A DNA stretch of 64,000 nucleotides from Girardinichthys multiradiatus (GCF_021462225.1 NC_061797.1:22281093-22345092), one strand, 5' to 3'; positions 1 through 13,288 are shown, numbered from the stretch's first letter. The notes: generated by a model from the sequence alone, not told the origin. Numbers and translations are program-made.

Positions 1-1895
1 CAATGTCCCTATAATGTTGTGCTGCAGTTTCTATAGAAACCAAGCAAGCCTTATTAAAAAAAAAGTTTCACCTTCTCTGAGTCTGCCCTTTACCTGACAG
101 CCAAGATAAACGAGCTGGGTCCTGGGAGGAAGGCAACACAAACATGCATCTCTGCTCAGTGGCCCGTGCTCATTGGCTCTCTGCTGGAAGCCCTTATTTA
201 CCTTAATGTTGGGAGGAGGTGAGAATGAGGGAGGCTTGAGGTAGCTGGTGGAAGGTGTGTGTGTGGGAGTAGAAACTTACTGTGATTACTCACAATGCCT
301 CCCATAAACAACCTTGAACCATGCCGCAATAAAAAAGAAGAAAAAAAGAAGAAGCAAACAACTCTTTCTGTGCCCCCCACCCCCACTACACTCCCAAGCC
401 AGATGATGTCATATGTCACCTTCAGCTAATGAAGGTGATGATGACATGCACGAGTGCTGCATACGTTCACCATCTGCTCGGTTCCACCATGCTGGAGCTG
501 ATTCCAGCCCTCAAAATGCAGCAGAGAGGAGTCAAGGCACGTCGGCGGCCCGGTGCGAACTTCCTGCGGCACGTGTGAAAGGCCGCTGCCTGCATCCAGA
601 TGACACGCTGTGAGCTTAATCATACCTTCACGCCCTAAAGCTATTAAAGTGACAAGTCTCAGAGGTCATTTCTCTTAGATCCCCTGAACACTCGGGGTGA
701 ATGGAATGTTAAGATAATGGTCACCAGGGGAAGAAAACTCATATTTTATAACTTTTGGGTAACACCTGTTTGTTGTGTAACACGTCAGTGTTAATTAAAG
801 AAGCGATGCATTCATTTTCCCATCTGTGCATTGTGTTTTCCTGCCTTTTTCTTTTTTATGTTTTCACTGTCCAGATTACAGACTTGATATTGTTTTGGAA
901 ATAGAAATCAAGAAACTAATGGTCAAACCCAAAGATTTCTTCCTCAAATCATTTTCAGATATTTAAAAATACTACATACGTTTTAACTCATCTACACAGG
1001 GGACTAGATTGTTGCCATGACAGCAGTCTTAACATTTCTATAATTTATGCTGCAAAGTGTTTAAAGAAAAATGAGCATGTTTAGAATGACAAACGTTGTT
1101 GTGAACCAAATAAGCATAATGTGTTACAGAAGTACACCATCCATAAAAAATTTGCTTCAAACATAATTCATCATTACAAAACAACAAAAATATTTAAAAT
1201 ACAAGTGAATAAATTAAGGTCTGGAACATGATGTATGTAGTATTTAGTTTGCAATTATATAAAATCCCAAATTTATCACACCAGTAAAGACTTGCTCTCC
1301 ACATCTCAAACTAAACATTGTAGATAAATGCAACCTTTTAAGAACATTTACTGACTGGTGATCAAGTCCCTCTTTTATTTTAACAAAACCCCTGGTGTTG
1401 CATTAACTGGGACCCATAACAATTCCTTTAATTGTATCTAAAGTTGGAATAATTTATACTTTTATAACCCATAACTTCTTGTTTGTTGGGGGTATGAATA
1501 TGATGCCAGAGGCCCATTTCTCTCAGCCACTCTTCAAAATGTAACAGACAAAAGAACACACCACTGTTCCAATAAAGCAGATGTATGTTGATGTTCATAA
1601 GTGAGAAAATGGCTACAAGAAAATAGCTTTGCATCTAAACTCAATGTTAGAAAACTTTTTTGTCTGAGGTAATGCTGCCAGATAGAAAAAAATATTTATT
1701 GTAGGGCTTTTTACACAGCTTTGTTAATGTTGCCAATAAATGTTGAAGAAGCTATATAATATTGTACTCACTACACTTGTGGTAGGGTTAGTGATAGAGG
1801 AAGACAGATTTTGATAAAAGTGTTTTTGGCAACAAAAACAAACTTGTATGTCATTTAATATCATGGAGTGGTGTTTTGCAGGACCAACATGCAAG
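1..1895. other. gpc5 upstream intron, no gene seen
   Basis: AT-rich, apparently unique sequence. A GC- and CpG-richer patch at about 500-620 contains an E-box (cacgtg) near 571 but no long open frame and no repeat signature that I recognise. Short ORFs here look like chance frames. Confidence 0.5.
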
Positions 1896-2390
1896 TCAAG
1901 TTAAGTTTATTTATATAGCGCTTTTCTGCAACAAGGCACTAGCAGGAGTGTGGGAGCCACAAAGTTTAATAAACGAACTGGATAACTTACAGGTAGCGGC
2001 AGGTCATGAAACATCGGTAGAGTAATTGCATACAGCCGGTAAACCAACAGTGAAGTCTCGGCAATACACATGGACCAGGTAGTAACCAGGAGGATCCAGT
2101 GGGAAGCAACGAAAACCAGAGAGTATAAATACAGAGGTGGTGTGGGAGCAACCATTGAACTAGTAGCGCTAATCAGGTGAAATGTGGAGCAGCTGGAGGC
2201 AGGGATAATGCAGAGCAACTGAAAGGGGAGGGGTATTTAACACTGATGAGCAGGAATGCAGAGAAATCCAGTGAAGTAACATGAAGAGTGAACCGTGAAC
2301 CCAATCTAATAAGAATAACTGGAATAACTGCATCTAAACAGTGCAGAGAAACTGGCAAGAAACTCAAAACTCAAACACACAGCACAGGAG
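1896..2390 (-). repeat. retroelement-like repeat with a 'gcgctatataaat' tail
   Basis: Read on the minus strand, this stretch ends in a gaaaagcgctatataaataa tail (1905-1926 in + coordinates), a hallmark of fish SINEs and related L2/CR1-tailed repeats; the SINE at 13035 has the same tail. The upstream part is moderately GC rich and unlike its AT-rich surroundings. Which family supplies the body is unclear, and the right edge is approximate. No coding domain is visible. Confidence 0.45.
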
Positions 2391-4900
2391 AATTATATCA
2401 CCCAACTCAAGTTTTGAAGATCTATTGAGTTCACAATATGTGATTCGAAGGGGAAAAATCAGATTTATTTATTCCTGTTGAGGAAATGAATAATATACTA
2501 AGAACTCATACCCTTTTTGGTTTATAATCTCATCAAACAATGAGAGGATTTGTTTTTTGCATTTAATTAAAGTTTTGATAAGGGTTATCGATGTGCTTTG
2601 ATACATAAATGTGGATAAATCCTCAATTTTCTATTGGAATCAAAACTATTGCAGAATTGGTCAGAATTGCAATCAGAAGTTTAGACCTCAAAGAAAACAG
2701 GATGTCGGTACTAGTCATGAAAAGCCTGATTGGTGCAATAAATATTTTATTGTTTTGATTATGAAACCTTTCTCCTGTTTGTTTGTATGTTTGTCACATA
2801 TATGCTAGTTAATTAATAATTGTTATATTTGCAGACGTTTTTAAAACAAACATTTATTTTCAGTTATTTGCATTTAACAGGAGTGGTGATTAATTATATT
2901 TAAACTGCCTAGAAATGATTCTGTTGTTGGACACAGAACATCTATTATCTCTTTATTCTGTAAAGTAAAAGGCTCTTAACTATGTTGGGAATTGTCTTTC
3001 AGATAGATTACATCTGAAAAGAAAAGCGGTGCCAGCAGGTTATTAAAGTTTTGATTGACACCTGCTTGACTCCAGCTGTTGAGTGGTGTGTAAAAAGGCG
3101 AATGGTGGCGACTGTAGATGATCTTTAGATAACATCAGATGGCCTTTGAGAGCAGCTGAAATCCGTCTCCATGGGGCCACTCTTCTGTTCTTGTCATGTC
3201 TTGACACTTTTCTTTTCTTCCTCTCTCATTCTTTTTTTTTACCCGCTCCTTTTTTCTTTTTCTCCATGTCTGCCGAGTGGAGTTTCGGTGAGTTGGCAGC
3301 CTCTATCTGATTCTGAGGTAATTTACTGGCAGCGATAAGGAAGTGGTGTGCAAAGTTTTGGGATATAGTTCTTTCTGACAAGGCAATCCAAAGCCAACAG
3401 AGGGCAAACTGGAAGAAAATCTTTGTTGCAGATGGGAAGGGGAATCCCTGGAGGTTGTTATTGTCAAACAAAACTGTGAGTGGGTAAACAATTACCTATA
3501 ACTGTGCCTTTAATTTTTCCCATTTGTGTATTTACCTGACATCAGGTGAGGAAATAACAGCAGGGTAATGGCTGCAGCAGAAATAAAAGAGAAGAGTGGG
3601 CTATTTTTGCTTTGTTGAGCTTGATTGTTGCATCAACTGAAACTGTTGGTTTTCTACTTAATCCTGACTCATAGTGTTGTTGTTTGCTTTAAAGCAAATT
3701 TTCTGAAAAAAACCCCCAAAAGAAACAAAGAGACTTGGCCTTGTTTTACACATTCGCTGCAGGGTAAATGTGCATTTCATTTGCAGATATGCGTGTCTTT
3801 GTGCATGTGTATTGAGCCCAGTTTTTCTCAGGTGAGCTCTCTTTATATTTCTCTCAGGCTGACAGGTCAGGCAGACCAGGGTCATTGCCTCAGGGGTGTC
3901 TTAGAGAAATTCTCTAAGGGCGTGTAGAAATATGAAAGAGACCCTAAATCAAGACACAGAGCCCCATGAATCATGTCAGCCACAGAGCTGAAGAAGAGAG
4001 ATGGGACCATCTGTAGCAGCATATGAATGGCTAACTGACTTGCAATTCTGTTGACTCAAGCTGAAGAAGTGTGAAGAGGTTGTCCAGATTAGTGCCGGTT
4101 CTCGCCCCATAGCCTGGAAACCTGTTTCAGTCAAAAAACGAGCAAGCCCAGTTACGCAGCAAGCACCATTCTTCACTCTGACGTTTTTATAGGATTGCAT
4201 GGAGAACCTTTTTGTGTGTGTTATAAAATAAGATGAATTCTCATTACAACACATTCACACCTGAAATGGAGCTGTGTGAATTGTTCTCAGGCTTCTTCTT
4301 GTGTATTTTTTTTTCTTTGTCCTTTTGCTGAAGTCTCTTTTAGTGTGTTGAGTGAGGTGCACAAGATTCTCAGCAGAAAAATTAGAGAACCCTGTAAACC
4401 CACGGCTGTTAAAGTTCTTACTAAATGTTTTATGAGCTAAAAACCTTATTTATGCTCCTGTTTGGAGCTGAAATGAGGAATTAATTCAGTTGATTAGCTA
4501 GACAACTGCTGTCTGGTTTCAGGCCCACAGATGTGCAAAGTTGCTGCTTCAGTTTCTTGTAAACAAAATACTTTATATTTAAATAAGCAATCAGAAAAGA
4601 TAAATTAAATTGAATATTTTTGGGAGATATTAGCAGAATAATGGGAAGGAATAATTATTTTAGTTTTAGTTTAGCCATAGACACCAGATTTGGCTATAGT
4701 ATTTAAACAATACTACTGGCCGCTGAAGATGTGCAAGTATGAGTCATGCACTGACATTACTGCACATAACTACAGTGAGCGAAATGGATGCATCAATTCT
4801 TCAGCCTTATTCTTATAACAAATTAATAAACGTTAAGGGAATAATTTTATTTAAGTAACACTAGAATCACTGACCCATTGTTGTTCTGCTAAACTATTAG
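2391..4900. other. intronic sequence, nothing recognised
   Basis: AT-rich sequence with poly-T and poly-A runs. The block at about 3050-3450 is more complex and lacks transposon signatures, so it may be ordinary unique intron. Open frames are short and overlap on both strands without recognisable domains. Confidence 0.4.
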
Positions 4901-7115
4901 GAAAAAGTATTTGCCCGCTCACAGGTTTCTCCTGTTTTTCCCTTGTCACATTTAAATGTTTCAGATCATCAAATAAATGATAATATCAGACGAAAATAAG
5001 GAGTAAATACAAAAAGGGGATGATCATTTTATTTATGAAAGGAAAACACATATCCAAACTAACCTGGCCCAATGCGAAATGAAAATCCCAATTCTTGTGA
5101 TATCATGAAATTATTGTGATTTACCACCTTTATTGAAAATCAATTTCCCTATCTACACCCAGGGCTGATTACTGTGAGGCCCATGAGATCAAGAAATCAC
5201 AAAAATTGAACCTGCCTGACAACATGAAATAGGCTAAAAGATCACCTAAAACAACACATAATGCCCTAATCTAAAGAAATATTTAAAAATATGAAAAACA
5301 AATGACATGACATCTGTCAGTCTGGAAAGATTATAAAATCAGACTTTGGGACTCCACCACACATCGGTGAGAGCCATTATCCACAACTGGGAACAAGATG
5401 GAACAATGATGAACCTTTCTAGGAGCCCAGAAGTGCATCAACAACCTCTTTCACTAAATATTTCTGTCATAAACCTGTGAAGATGAGCCCCTTCAATGCT
5501 GCTTCTGTCCATTTAAAAAACCTCAAGGGGAGACGGTATTATTCTGGACTGTTGTAAGTTTAGAAAAAATGTAGGCGATAGTCATGCACCATCAACATCA
5601 GCTCTATGCAAATTTGTTTTATCATAAATCTCTCTCATATCATTCTTTTCAAAAATAATAATGACCAATGCACTCATTGTGGTGATCTTGTTCTTTGCAA
5701 TGCAAATACTTCAAATTTGAATCAAGTATGTTACCTTCTTAACCTGCTTGTTGGAGAAAATTTCTGAGATGACAAAAATATACCTAAATATCTAACCTTG
5801 AAGTGTTTTGTGAGAATTGCTAAAAACTTGTGCAGCAGATTACAAAAGAACCCAAAACAAGATGTAAGGGCTCACTTGCCTCACTTAAGGTCAGTGTTTC
5901 TGATTTACAAATAAGACACTGGGCAAAAATGGCATCCATGGGTGAGTTTCAAAGCTACAACCACTGCCTGCTGAAAGGAACACATTTAATTAAATAGCAC
6001 CTTATTCATCTCCAAGACTTTAGGCAAAATATTCTGTTGGCGAATTAGACAAAAGTGAAACTTTTTGGAAGGTGTGTTTCCTGTTACCCCTGACATAAAA
6101 CTAACACAGCATTTCTGAAATGGAGCACCCTACCCACAGTAAACCATGGTACCTAAATTGAAGGAGCAGATTTAATCGGGGTCATGCAGCAGGACAATGA
6201 TCTGACACACACTAACAAGTACACCTTTGAATGGCAAAAAAAAACCCTACAAAGCAAGGGTCTTAGAGTGGCGTAGTAAAACTTAAATCCAATGTATGAC
6301 CTTGAATAAGATGTTTACAGAAACCGTCCAGTGTGGCTGAATCAACAATTCTGCCTAGTATTCAACCGGTCTAAAGTTTTAGAATCACTTCCTCATTTTC
6401 TGGTTGTAGATTCTCACTGAATGCATCAAAACTATGAATGAACACATATGAAATTATGTAGCAAACAAAAAATTGTAAAGAACTTGAAAAAAGTTTTATA
6501 TTTTTGATTCCTTAAAATGTTAACCTTTGGACGTCTCTCAATGAACGCCTGGGAAGTTCTTTCAAGACTCTTTGGAAAACCATTTCAGGTGACAACCTCA
6601 TGAAGCTCATGGAGAGAATGCTAAGAGAGCAAAGCAGCAATCAAAGGAAAGGGTGGCTATTTTGAAGAAAATGTAAAAATGTTTAGAGTTATTTCATGCT
6701 TTTTGTTCACCATGTAATCCCATGTGTGTTTATTTACATTTGTGTTGCCATTGGTGAGAATCTACAATGTAAATTATGTAAATAAAGAGACCAGTTAAGT
6801 GAGAAAGCGTATCTAACCCTTTTGATCGGTAGTATATATGGGGTGAAAACTTCTCCACAGTTGTTGCAAACCTTTAATGGCAGTTTGCTGCAAAGGGTAA
6901 CATAACCAGCTAAATGGTTTATGGGGCAATTACTTTTTTCACAAAGGGTTTGTTTGGACTGTTTTTTTCCTTTGATAAACAAAATCATCAATGTAAAACT
7001 GTATTTCATATTTAATCTATTTGTTTTTGCATAATATAAAAATGTGTTTTGATGACCTCAAACATTTAGTTTCAAAAGAGCAACATCTGAAAAGGGGCAA
7101 ATACGTTTTTACAGC
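4901..7115 (+). mobile_element. decayed Tc1-like transposon, interrupted by a MITE
   Basis: The left end (gaaaaagtatttgcccgct) and the right end (ggggcaaatacgtttt) are degenerate inverted copies of each other, and both carry the tttcagatcatcaaa / tgatgacctcaaac sub-terminal pair known from a fish Tc1 family. Between them, transposase remnants survive on the + strand: a helix-turn-helix area near 5385-5450 and an aspartate-motif area near 6183-6300 (cagcaggacaatgatc). No frame stays open. A smaller element (about 6365-6831) splits the 3' part. This is among the older insertions in the window. Confidence 0.75.
6365..6831. mobile_element. Tc1-derived MITE with long terminal inverted repeats
   Basis: About 470 bp. 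The left end (accggtctaaagttttaga) pairs with the inverted right end (atctaacccttttgatcggt), and inner blocks match as well: ggttgtagattctcac against gtgagaatctacaatg. Thus the inverted repeats extend well over 100 bp with mismatches. The middle keeps a short stretch resembling the N-terminal noncoding region of Tc1 elements. It has no transposase and would have moved in trans. It lies inside the older Tc1 copy. Confidence 0.7.
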
Positions 7116-7744
7116 ATTCTATATTATAAACCTATGATCCACAAAATAACAGGTATGACCCTGACAAACCTAACTCTAACCCTGGCTATATTCCACGTTT
7201 TTGTTATTTAGATTTCGGAAAAGGATCTTAAAACCCCACCCGTGTTGATTTGGGACTGAAACTTTATATATATTGCCTCTACTCAGAAATCTGAATGTTT
7301 AGGTCGGCAAAAAGGAGTGCACTTGCAGTTTGGACCTTTGGTGGTTAGGGTGTGATGGTGGGTTTAAAATATAGTGCAAGTTGCAGAAATAAATGGTTTA
7401 TACGTACTTTTGATGGCCACACATGTACTTGTACAAAATCTCTTTATGAGTGTGTTTCTTTGGTGTTTGTCCACAACGAAAAAATACATTATTTGCTTGC
7501 CTTGCAAAAGTAGCCATAGTTTAGTAGTAGTTTTTACAACAATCAGCTAGTATTACTGGCTTTCTGACTTGTAACTAAAACACTGTTAAGTTGAGTGTCA
7601 TGACATTCTTGAATTCGAGTTCTGAACTTTGAGATTATTGTAATTTAATACAATTTACTTCTCACTGGAGGTAAAAATATCTTAGAATAACTGAGAGGCT
7701 TTTGTCCAACTCCCTGGCCCCAGGTTTGAAGTTATATTCCGAAA

Positions 7745-8124
7745 TGAAGAAATAAATCTGTCAGTCATTTTCTATACTGCATCTTCCATAGTGGGTCACG
7801 GGGGAGCTGGTGCCTATCTCCAGCAGTCTATGGGCAGGAGGCAGGGTACACCCTGGACAGGTTGCCAGTCCACCACAGGGCAACACACAAACAACCACAC
7901 TCATTCATACACCTAAGGGCAATTTAGAGTCACCAATTAACCCTAATAGGCATGTCTTTGGACTGTGGGAGGAAGCCAGAATACCTGGTGAGAACACACA
8001 CATGCACGGGGAGAACATGCAAACTCCATGCAGAAAGACCCACAGCTGGGAATTGAACCCAGGACCTTCTTGCTGCAAGGCAACAGTGCTATCAACTGCG
8101 CCACTGTCTTGAAGAAATAAATCT
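7745..8124 (-). repeat. tRNA-derived SINE, full length, minus strand, with TSD
   Basis: The element (7760-8109) is flanked by a perfect 15-bp duplication tgaagaaataaatct at 7745-7759 and 8110-8124. The tRNA-like head is at the right end and the tail of tgact-type units at the left. On the minus strand the order is a box-A-like tggcgcagttg, a box-B-like segment near 8053, then the common fish body (ccacagtccaaagacatgcc; gttgccctgtggtggactgg). The perfect target-site duplication implies fairly recent, LINE-driven insertion. Confidence 0.85.
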
Positions 8125-8345
8125 TCAAGAAAATACAATACAGCATTATTTATTGCTGATTTGGTTTACATAAACAGACAGATTGTCCTATGTGAAATGA
8201 ATAACACAACATTGGCATACGTTACTTTTTTAATTTCAACTAAGAAATATAATACTTCTAACAATCTTTCATTTTTGTTAAGGAATGCTGCTAAGATTAT
8301 TATTCCTCTTACATTAGAATATATGAAAACATATTTCATAATAGT
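8125..8345. other. spacer between inverted SINEs
   Basis: AT-rich unique intron of about 220 bp that would form the loop if the two SINEs paired in the transcript. Confidence 0.5.
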
Positions 8346-8710
8346 TGTTTTGACTATAGGGCTGCACGGTGGTGCAGTTGGTAGTACTGTTGCTTTGCAG
8401 CAAGAAGGTCCTGCATTCAATTCCCATCCAGGGGTCTTTCTGCATGGAGTTTGCATCTCACCAGGTACTCCGGCTTCCTCCCACAGTCCAAAGACATGCC
8501 TGTTAGGTTAATTGGTCTGTCTAAATTGCCCTTAGGTGTATGAATGAGTGTGTGCATGGTTGTTTGTATGTTGCCCTATGATGGACTGGCAACCTGTCCA
8601 GGATGTACCCTGCCTCTCGCCCATAGCCAATTGGAGATAGGCACCAGCTTCCCCACAACCCACTATGGAATAAGCAGTAGAAAATGACTGACTGACTGTT
8701 TTGACTATAG
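8346..8710 (+). repeat. tRNA-derived SINE, plus strand, with TSD
   Basis: The same family as the copy at 7760-8109, in the opposite orientation. It is bounded by a perfect 14-bp duplication, tgttttgactatag, at 8346-8359 and 8697-8710. The head starts ggctgcacggtggtgcagtt (box-A-like) and the tail ends with three tgac-type units. Compared with the other copy it lacks about 25 bp of the body just after gtttgca. The two copies face head to head about 235 bp apart. Confidence 0.87.
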
Positions 8711-10290
8711 AACATTTGTAGCACAAAAATAACAGCAAAGCTTCTACACAATAGTAATTTTAGTTCAAATCGTGACCTCAAACAGTTTGTTTGAAGGGCC
8801 CTAATGGACATCCATTTAAGTCCCTAATATATAAAGAGTTAGAATATTTTTTTATATGCATAATTTAATACATGTATGGGTAAGGCTAACGTTTAGGGGG
8901 AAAGATCAAATTGAGTTTTGACCATATTTAATTTCACCATCGTTAATTAACTCCTATAACAAAAACTTCTGTGACCTCCCTGATTGGTGTCTCGTTTGTT
9001 ATTTATCATTGGGTATTGGCTGCCAAAGTGGTTTCCCCCTTTGGGTTTTATTAAGGTTATAAAATCAGATGGGTGGACTTGTCCTTCTGACTTAAAGTGA
9101 TTACTTAATCTAAAGATAAACATTGTGCTGAAATTAAATTTACGCTCAGGGACTGCCTTGTAAAATGAGAATTAATTATATTTCCATGACAAATTGTTTT
9201 GTCCTTCAATATGAAAGAAAAGAGTAAACATTTTTTTTTAGTATTTAAAGAGAACTTACGTGGTGTCAAAAGACTCTCATGGCACATCCTAATAAATTAG
9301 CATCTGGTAAAGGTCATACCTGCTATATTAGGAATGTTCAACACATAAATAGAAACATTTCCATCCCTCGCTTATGCTTTTTGAACAAAATAAATCAATG
9401 CACTGAATTAGAAGTAAAAAAAAGAATCCACTTTGATTGCATGATGAGATATATCTGAATGTGTAGGTGTTTGTTTCAAGCACGATTTAAATGTGTCTTG
9501 TGATTTAGCTAAAAAGTGGAGCATAAATGAGTGTGATCTTCAGACTGTGCACAGTTGCCTGTTTGCTTAAAGCAGCATATCACAGTAAACAAGGAAGCAT
9601 AACAGCTTGTGCTAACAAGGATCGGTCCAATTTGTGTTCTCCAACTGAATAAATATCAAACTTCAGTCTTACTAAATGACTAAAACTGTGGGGGCACATC
9701 TTCCAAAACCACTCAGGCTATTTGTTGAATGTTTTGTTAAATATGTTAATTCTAAGTGAGCTGCAAATGTATGAACTTTCTTTCACAGCACCACTTGTTT
9801 TGTGGAGCCTTCAAGCTTATCATTCATGCATCTTGAAATAAACAAATGTGTTAAGGCTGTTTTTCCAAACAATGAAAGAACTGTAGCTGTTAGATCCACT
9901 TGCCAAGCAGAGTGTAGTGAGGATTTTCTTAATTAAAGGAAAGTTAAACTGTGATACCCACCTGAGATGAAACATATTGACTGACTTTGCATCAAATTGA
10001 GACTGAGATATGTCTAATTGCGATGGACCTTAGGGCAGTACAGCCATTGTTTTAAGAGTGAGATGAAGGGTAAAAGGTGATGTTAGGAGAGGTATTCTCC
10101 AGTGGCTGGCCACACCGAGTGTGTCAGTAAAGACTGTGCAGAATAAACAGATAAGCCAATTAGAGAATGAAGAGAGGGACTTTAGGTGCTCACTCAGCCA
10201 TCTATAAAATTGACTCTTAATGTTTTTTGAGAAAAACTGACTGACATGTAACAGGTAAAGTCAATGTAAAAAAAAACACAGAATCTCAAC
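8711..10290. other. intronic sequence, nothing recognised
   Basis: AT-rich sequence without recognisable repeats or exons. Frames are short and ended by many stops. Confidence 0.4.
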
Positions 10291-10950
10291 AGCCACTTTC
10301 TTAGGTACACCTTGCTATTACCTGGTTGTACCCCCGCTTTGACTTCAATAGTCTATTAATTCATTGTGGCATAGATTTAAAAAAAAGATTATGTAGTTGC
10401 TGCAAATTTTTCATCTGCACATTCATGACACGAATCTCCAGTTCCCCCACATACCAAAAGTGCTCTATTGGGTTAGTATCTAAAATCTAGACTCATTGGA
10501 CAAGGCAACATTTCTCCAATCTGTTGCTATTCAATTTTTATGAGCACGTGCAAATTGTAGCTTCAGTTTCCTGTTCTAAACTGATAGAAGTAGCACACTG
10601 TCTGCTTGACAGTCCTGCGTGGACTTTAGCAAGGCATTTTCATCCACGCAACTGCTACTAACTGGGTGTTTCATCTTTTTTGAACAATTCCTTGTAAACC
10701 TGTGAGATGGCTATGAGGGAAAATCTTAGTAAATCCGCTGTTTCTGAAAGACTCAGACCAGAGAGTCTGGCACTAACAATCATGTCACATTCAAAGTCAT
10801 CTAAAGACACTCTTTTCCACATTCAGATGCTTGGTTTAAACTTCAGCAAGACATGTTCTCCATGTCTTGAACCCTAATGCATTGTGATGCTGCCATGTGA
10901 TTGGCTGATTTGCTATACAAGCTATTGAGGTGTATCTAGTAAAGTGGCCA
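10291..10950 (-). mobile_element. internally deleted Tc1-like transposon
   Basis: The terminal repeats agccactttcttaggtacac (left) and ggtgtatctagtaaagtggc (right) are inverted copies, ending in the gccacttt signature of a widespread fish Tc1 family. Between them the minus strand keeps the N-terminal transposase region (around 10690-10780, a helix-turn-helix area with a ctgagtctttcagaaac type segment) and the C-terminal end beside the left repeat. The central catalytic part is deleted. At about 660 bp against the 1.5-1.6 kb expected, it is a non-autonomous relic. Confidence 0.75.
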
Positions 10951-13034
10951 GGGGATTTATATAAAATCTTCTATATAATTTTCTGCATCTGGATGCACAG
11001 TTTTATGCATCAGCATACTAGTTCTAAGTGGTGCAGACTTCAAGGGGGGTGTTTGTTGTTAGTGCAAAGAAAAAAAAAGTTACTTGTAAAAAGAAATGAA
11101 TTTAAATATGCATGGCATTTAGGAATGATCTACATAGGACTAAAACTTCATACCCAGGAAGGCATGGGAGTGGAAATGCCTTGGTCTGAAGTTGCTTTTC
11201 TGCCTAAGATTATGAGCAGTTTAAATATCCTAATTATGTATTTGTATCATGTGTATCAATCTTCTTAAAGATGTCATGAAAAAATCTGTTGTATTGAATG
11301 TTAATCTGCAGATTGACTTTTAGATGAGTAATGATTCTAAGAAATAAACCAAGAAATGACTCCTAAAGAAATCACAAGCATTAGAATATAAACATTTATA
11401 AATCAAAGTTTCCTTAAATGTCTTGCCATATTGCATTTTTGCACGCTTAGCAGAGAAGTCAGAAATTCACATGTAGCTTGGTGGAGAGTACAAACAATCA
11501 CTATTATCCTATAGAAGAACAAAGCAGGAGCCCTGACATTGTAAATGAGAGCAAAGCTGTGAAATAATGTGAGTTTTTACATAGCAGCATGTGTTTACAC
11601 GGTCACTGAGAGGTACAAAATTACAATTTTGGAATGTGAGAGATGGTTAAACAGCTTTTTTAAGCATTTATCTGTGAGACTGTAAATGCAGTACTTTTCT
11701 CTGAGCCTTTACATCTTGTCTGCTGCAGCTGCACTTCTTTGCCTTTCAAGGATGACTGTCATTCCTTTGAATTTGTCAACATACAAGCTTCTTAATCTGA
11801 AGAAGCCCTGAACACCACTCAAATCATTCTGCTAGTGTTTTGCAGCCATCATTTTGCTTGGAGCTTTTTTAGAGCCTGGGGAGGTTTAAGAGATGCTTTG
11901 CCACCAGCAGCACTTTTTTTTCCTTTTTGGACCCTTTTTGGCCTGCTTCAACTCAGATCCGAAAGAAGAATGAGACTGAGAGCAAATATCCACAAACAGC
12001 TTCACCAGGGCAATTAGATTGTTGGTATTTTGGTCCCTTTTGCCAGAGATTTGTTTACTGCCTTGGTTTTCTCAGAGGTGGACTGACGCTGTTGTGTATC
12101 TCACTATCCACAGCCAGAGAGGCAGCAGATGTGGCTACTTGCTCCTCCATACTGTTGTAAAACAATGAGATTTGAGGACAAAAGCCTGGGAGAGGCTTAC
12201 AGTTTGGAGTTTAAAAACTGAAACTCTGTAAAAGCTTGAACTGGGTATCATGACATGGTGATAAACAAGCTGAAACAATTGGTTTCTGCAGATTTGGTGT
12301 AAGGTGCTCTCTAGAACAAGCAGCATCTGAAAGATCTGAAGAATTAAGAACGATTTAAAAAAAGATGATGCCTTTGAAAACCTTTTACACAAAGACTTCA
12401 AATGTCCCCTTTCACCCTTTTTTAAATGAAGGATGGATGTAATGAGTTTCTAACTTTTTACCTAGTAAGTTCTTGAGAAAAAAGAAATGTAATAGCCAGC
12501 ATATGCCCGAATGCACATAAATAAGAAAGTCTATTTCATGTTCTGGTTATCTCATAGTATTTGTGCTTTTGATATTAGGTTTTGGTAATTATACTGTTTT
12601 AGCATTTGCTGACTTATACCCTAAAAAGTTTCAAGGTTGTTATGCAACAGTGGGTTGACAAAATAGACTATAGCTTCCTACAGCACAGAATGTGATTAAT
12701 AGAGGGGCGTCAGCCTAATAAGGATTAAATATGATCATTTCTTTTTACCTGTTTACCTATTTTCTGACACTGTGTAAAACAGAGAAAAGAACATGAAGTT
12801 TTGCCTTGACTAATACTGATAAGGTGTATCCTGTCCAATGCTGGCTATGTTACCTGCTGTGAGCAGAGGCTTTGATAGATGTGTTACAGAAGCAAAATGG
12901 TGGGGGAAAATGGGGCAGGTCTTCAACCTCACCTGCTTGGTGTCTTTGACTCCCATTGTTGGCAGATTGGAGAAGGAAGCATTAGAGGAAGTCAAGCTGA
13001 CAAATCAGCTGCCTCTGAAGTTGTGCCTTTAAGT
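10951..13034. other. intronic sequence, nothing recognised
   Basis: No transposon termini or exon-like frames seen. The block at about 11700-12150 is less AT rich than its surroundings and could be unique sequence. The two overlapping frames at about 12810-13030 show no known domain. Confidence 0.4.
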
Positions 13035-13288
13035 TGTAAATGGACTGAATTTATATAGCGCCTTTCCAGTCATACAGACCGCACAAAGCGCTTTACACTA
13101 GCGCCACATTCACCCAATCGCACTCACTAACGCTCACACATTCATACACCGATATGCAGATTGGTAGGCAACTGGAGGTTAAGTGCCTTGCCCAAGGGCA
13201 CATTGACATACAGCAGGAGGAAGCTGGAATCAAACCCACAACCTTCCGATTGCAAGACAACTACTCTTCCTACTGAGCCACAGTCGCC
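13035..13288 (-). repeat. tRNA-derived SINE with 'gcgctatataaat' tail
   Basis: On the minus strand the head reads gtggctcagtaggaagagta (box A) and ggttgtgggtttgattcc (box B), followed by a body containing tgcccttgggcaaggcac and a tail gcgctttgtgcggtctg...aggcgctatataaatt. This is the common fish SINE built on a tRNA head with an L2-like tail. A weak imperfect duplication (tgtaaatgga / tgtaaaggaa) flanks it. It is distinct from the SINE family at 7760 and 8360. Confidence 0.82.

Noticed and set aside
3226..3491. Overlapping minus-strand frames near 3.3 kb
   Set aside because: Two overlapping frames of low-complexity composition without a family match.
7760..8696. tRNA genes at box A/B-like heads
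   Set aside because: The heads cannot fold into a full cloverleaf and are followed by SINE bodies.
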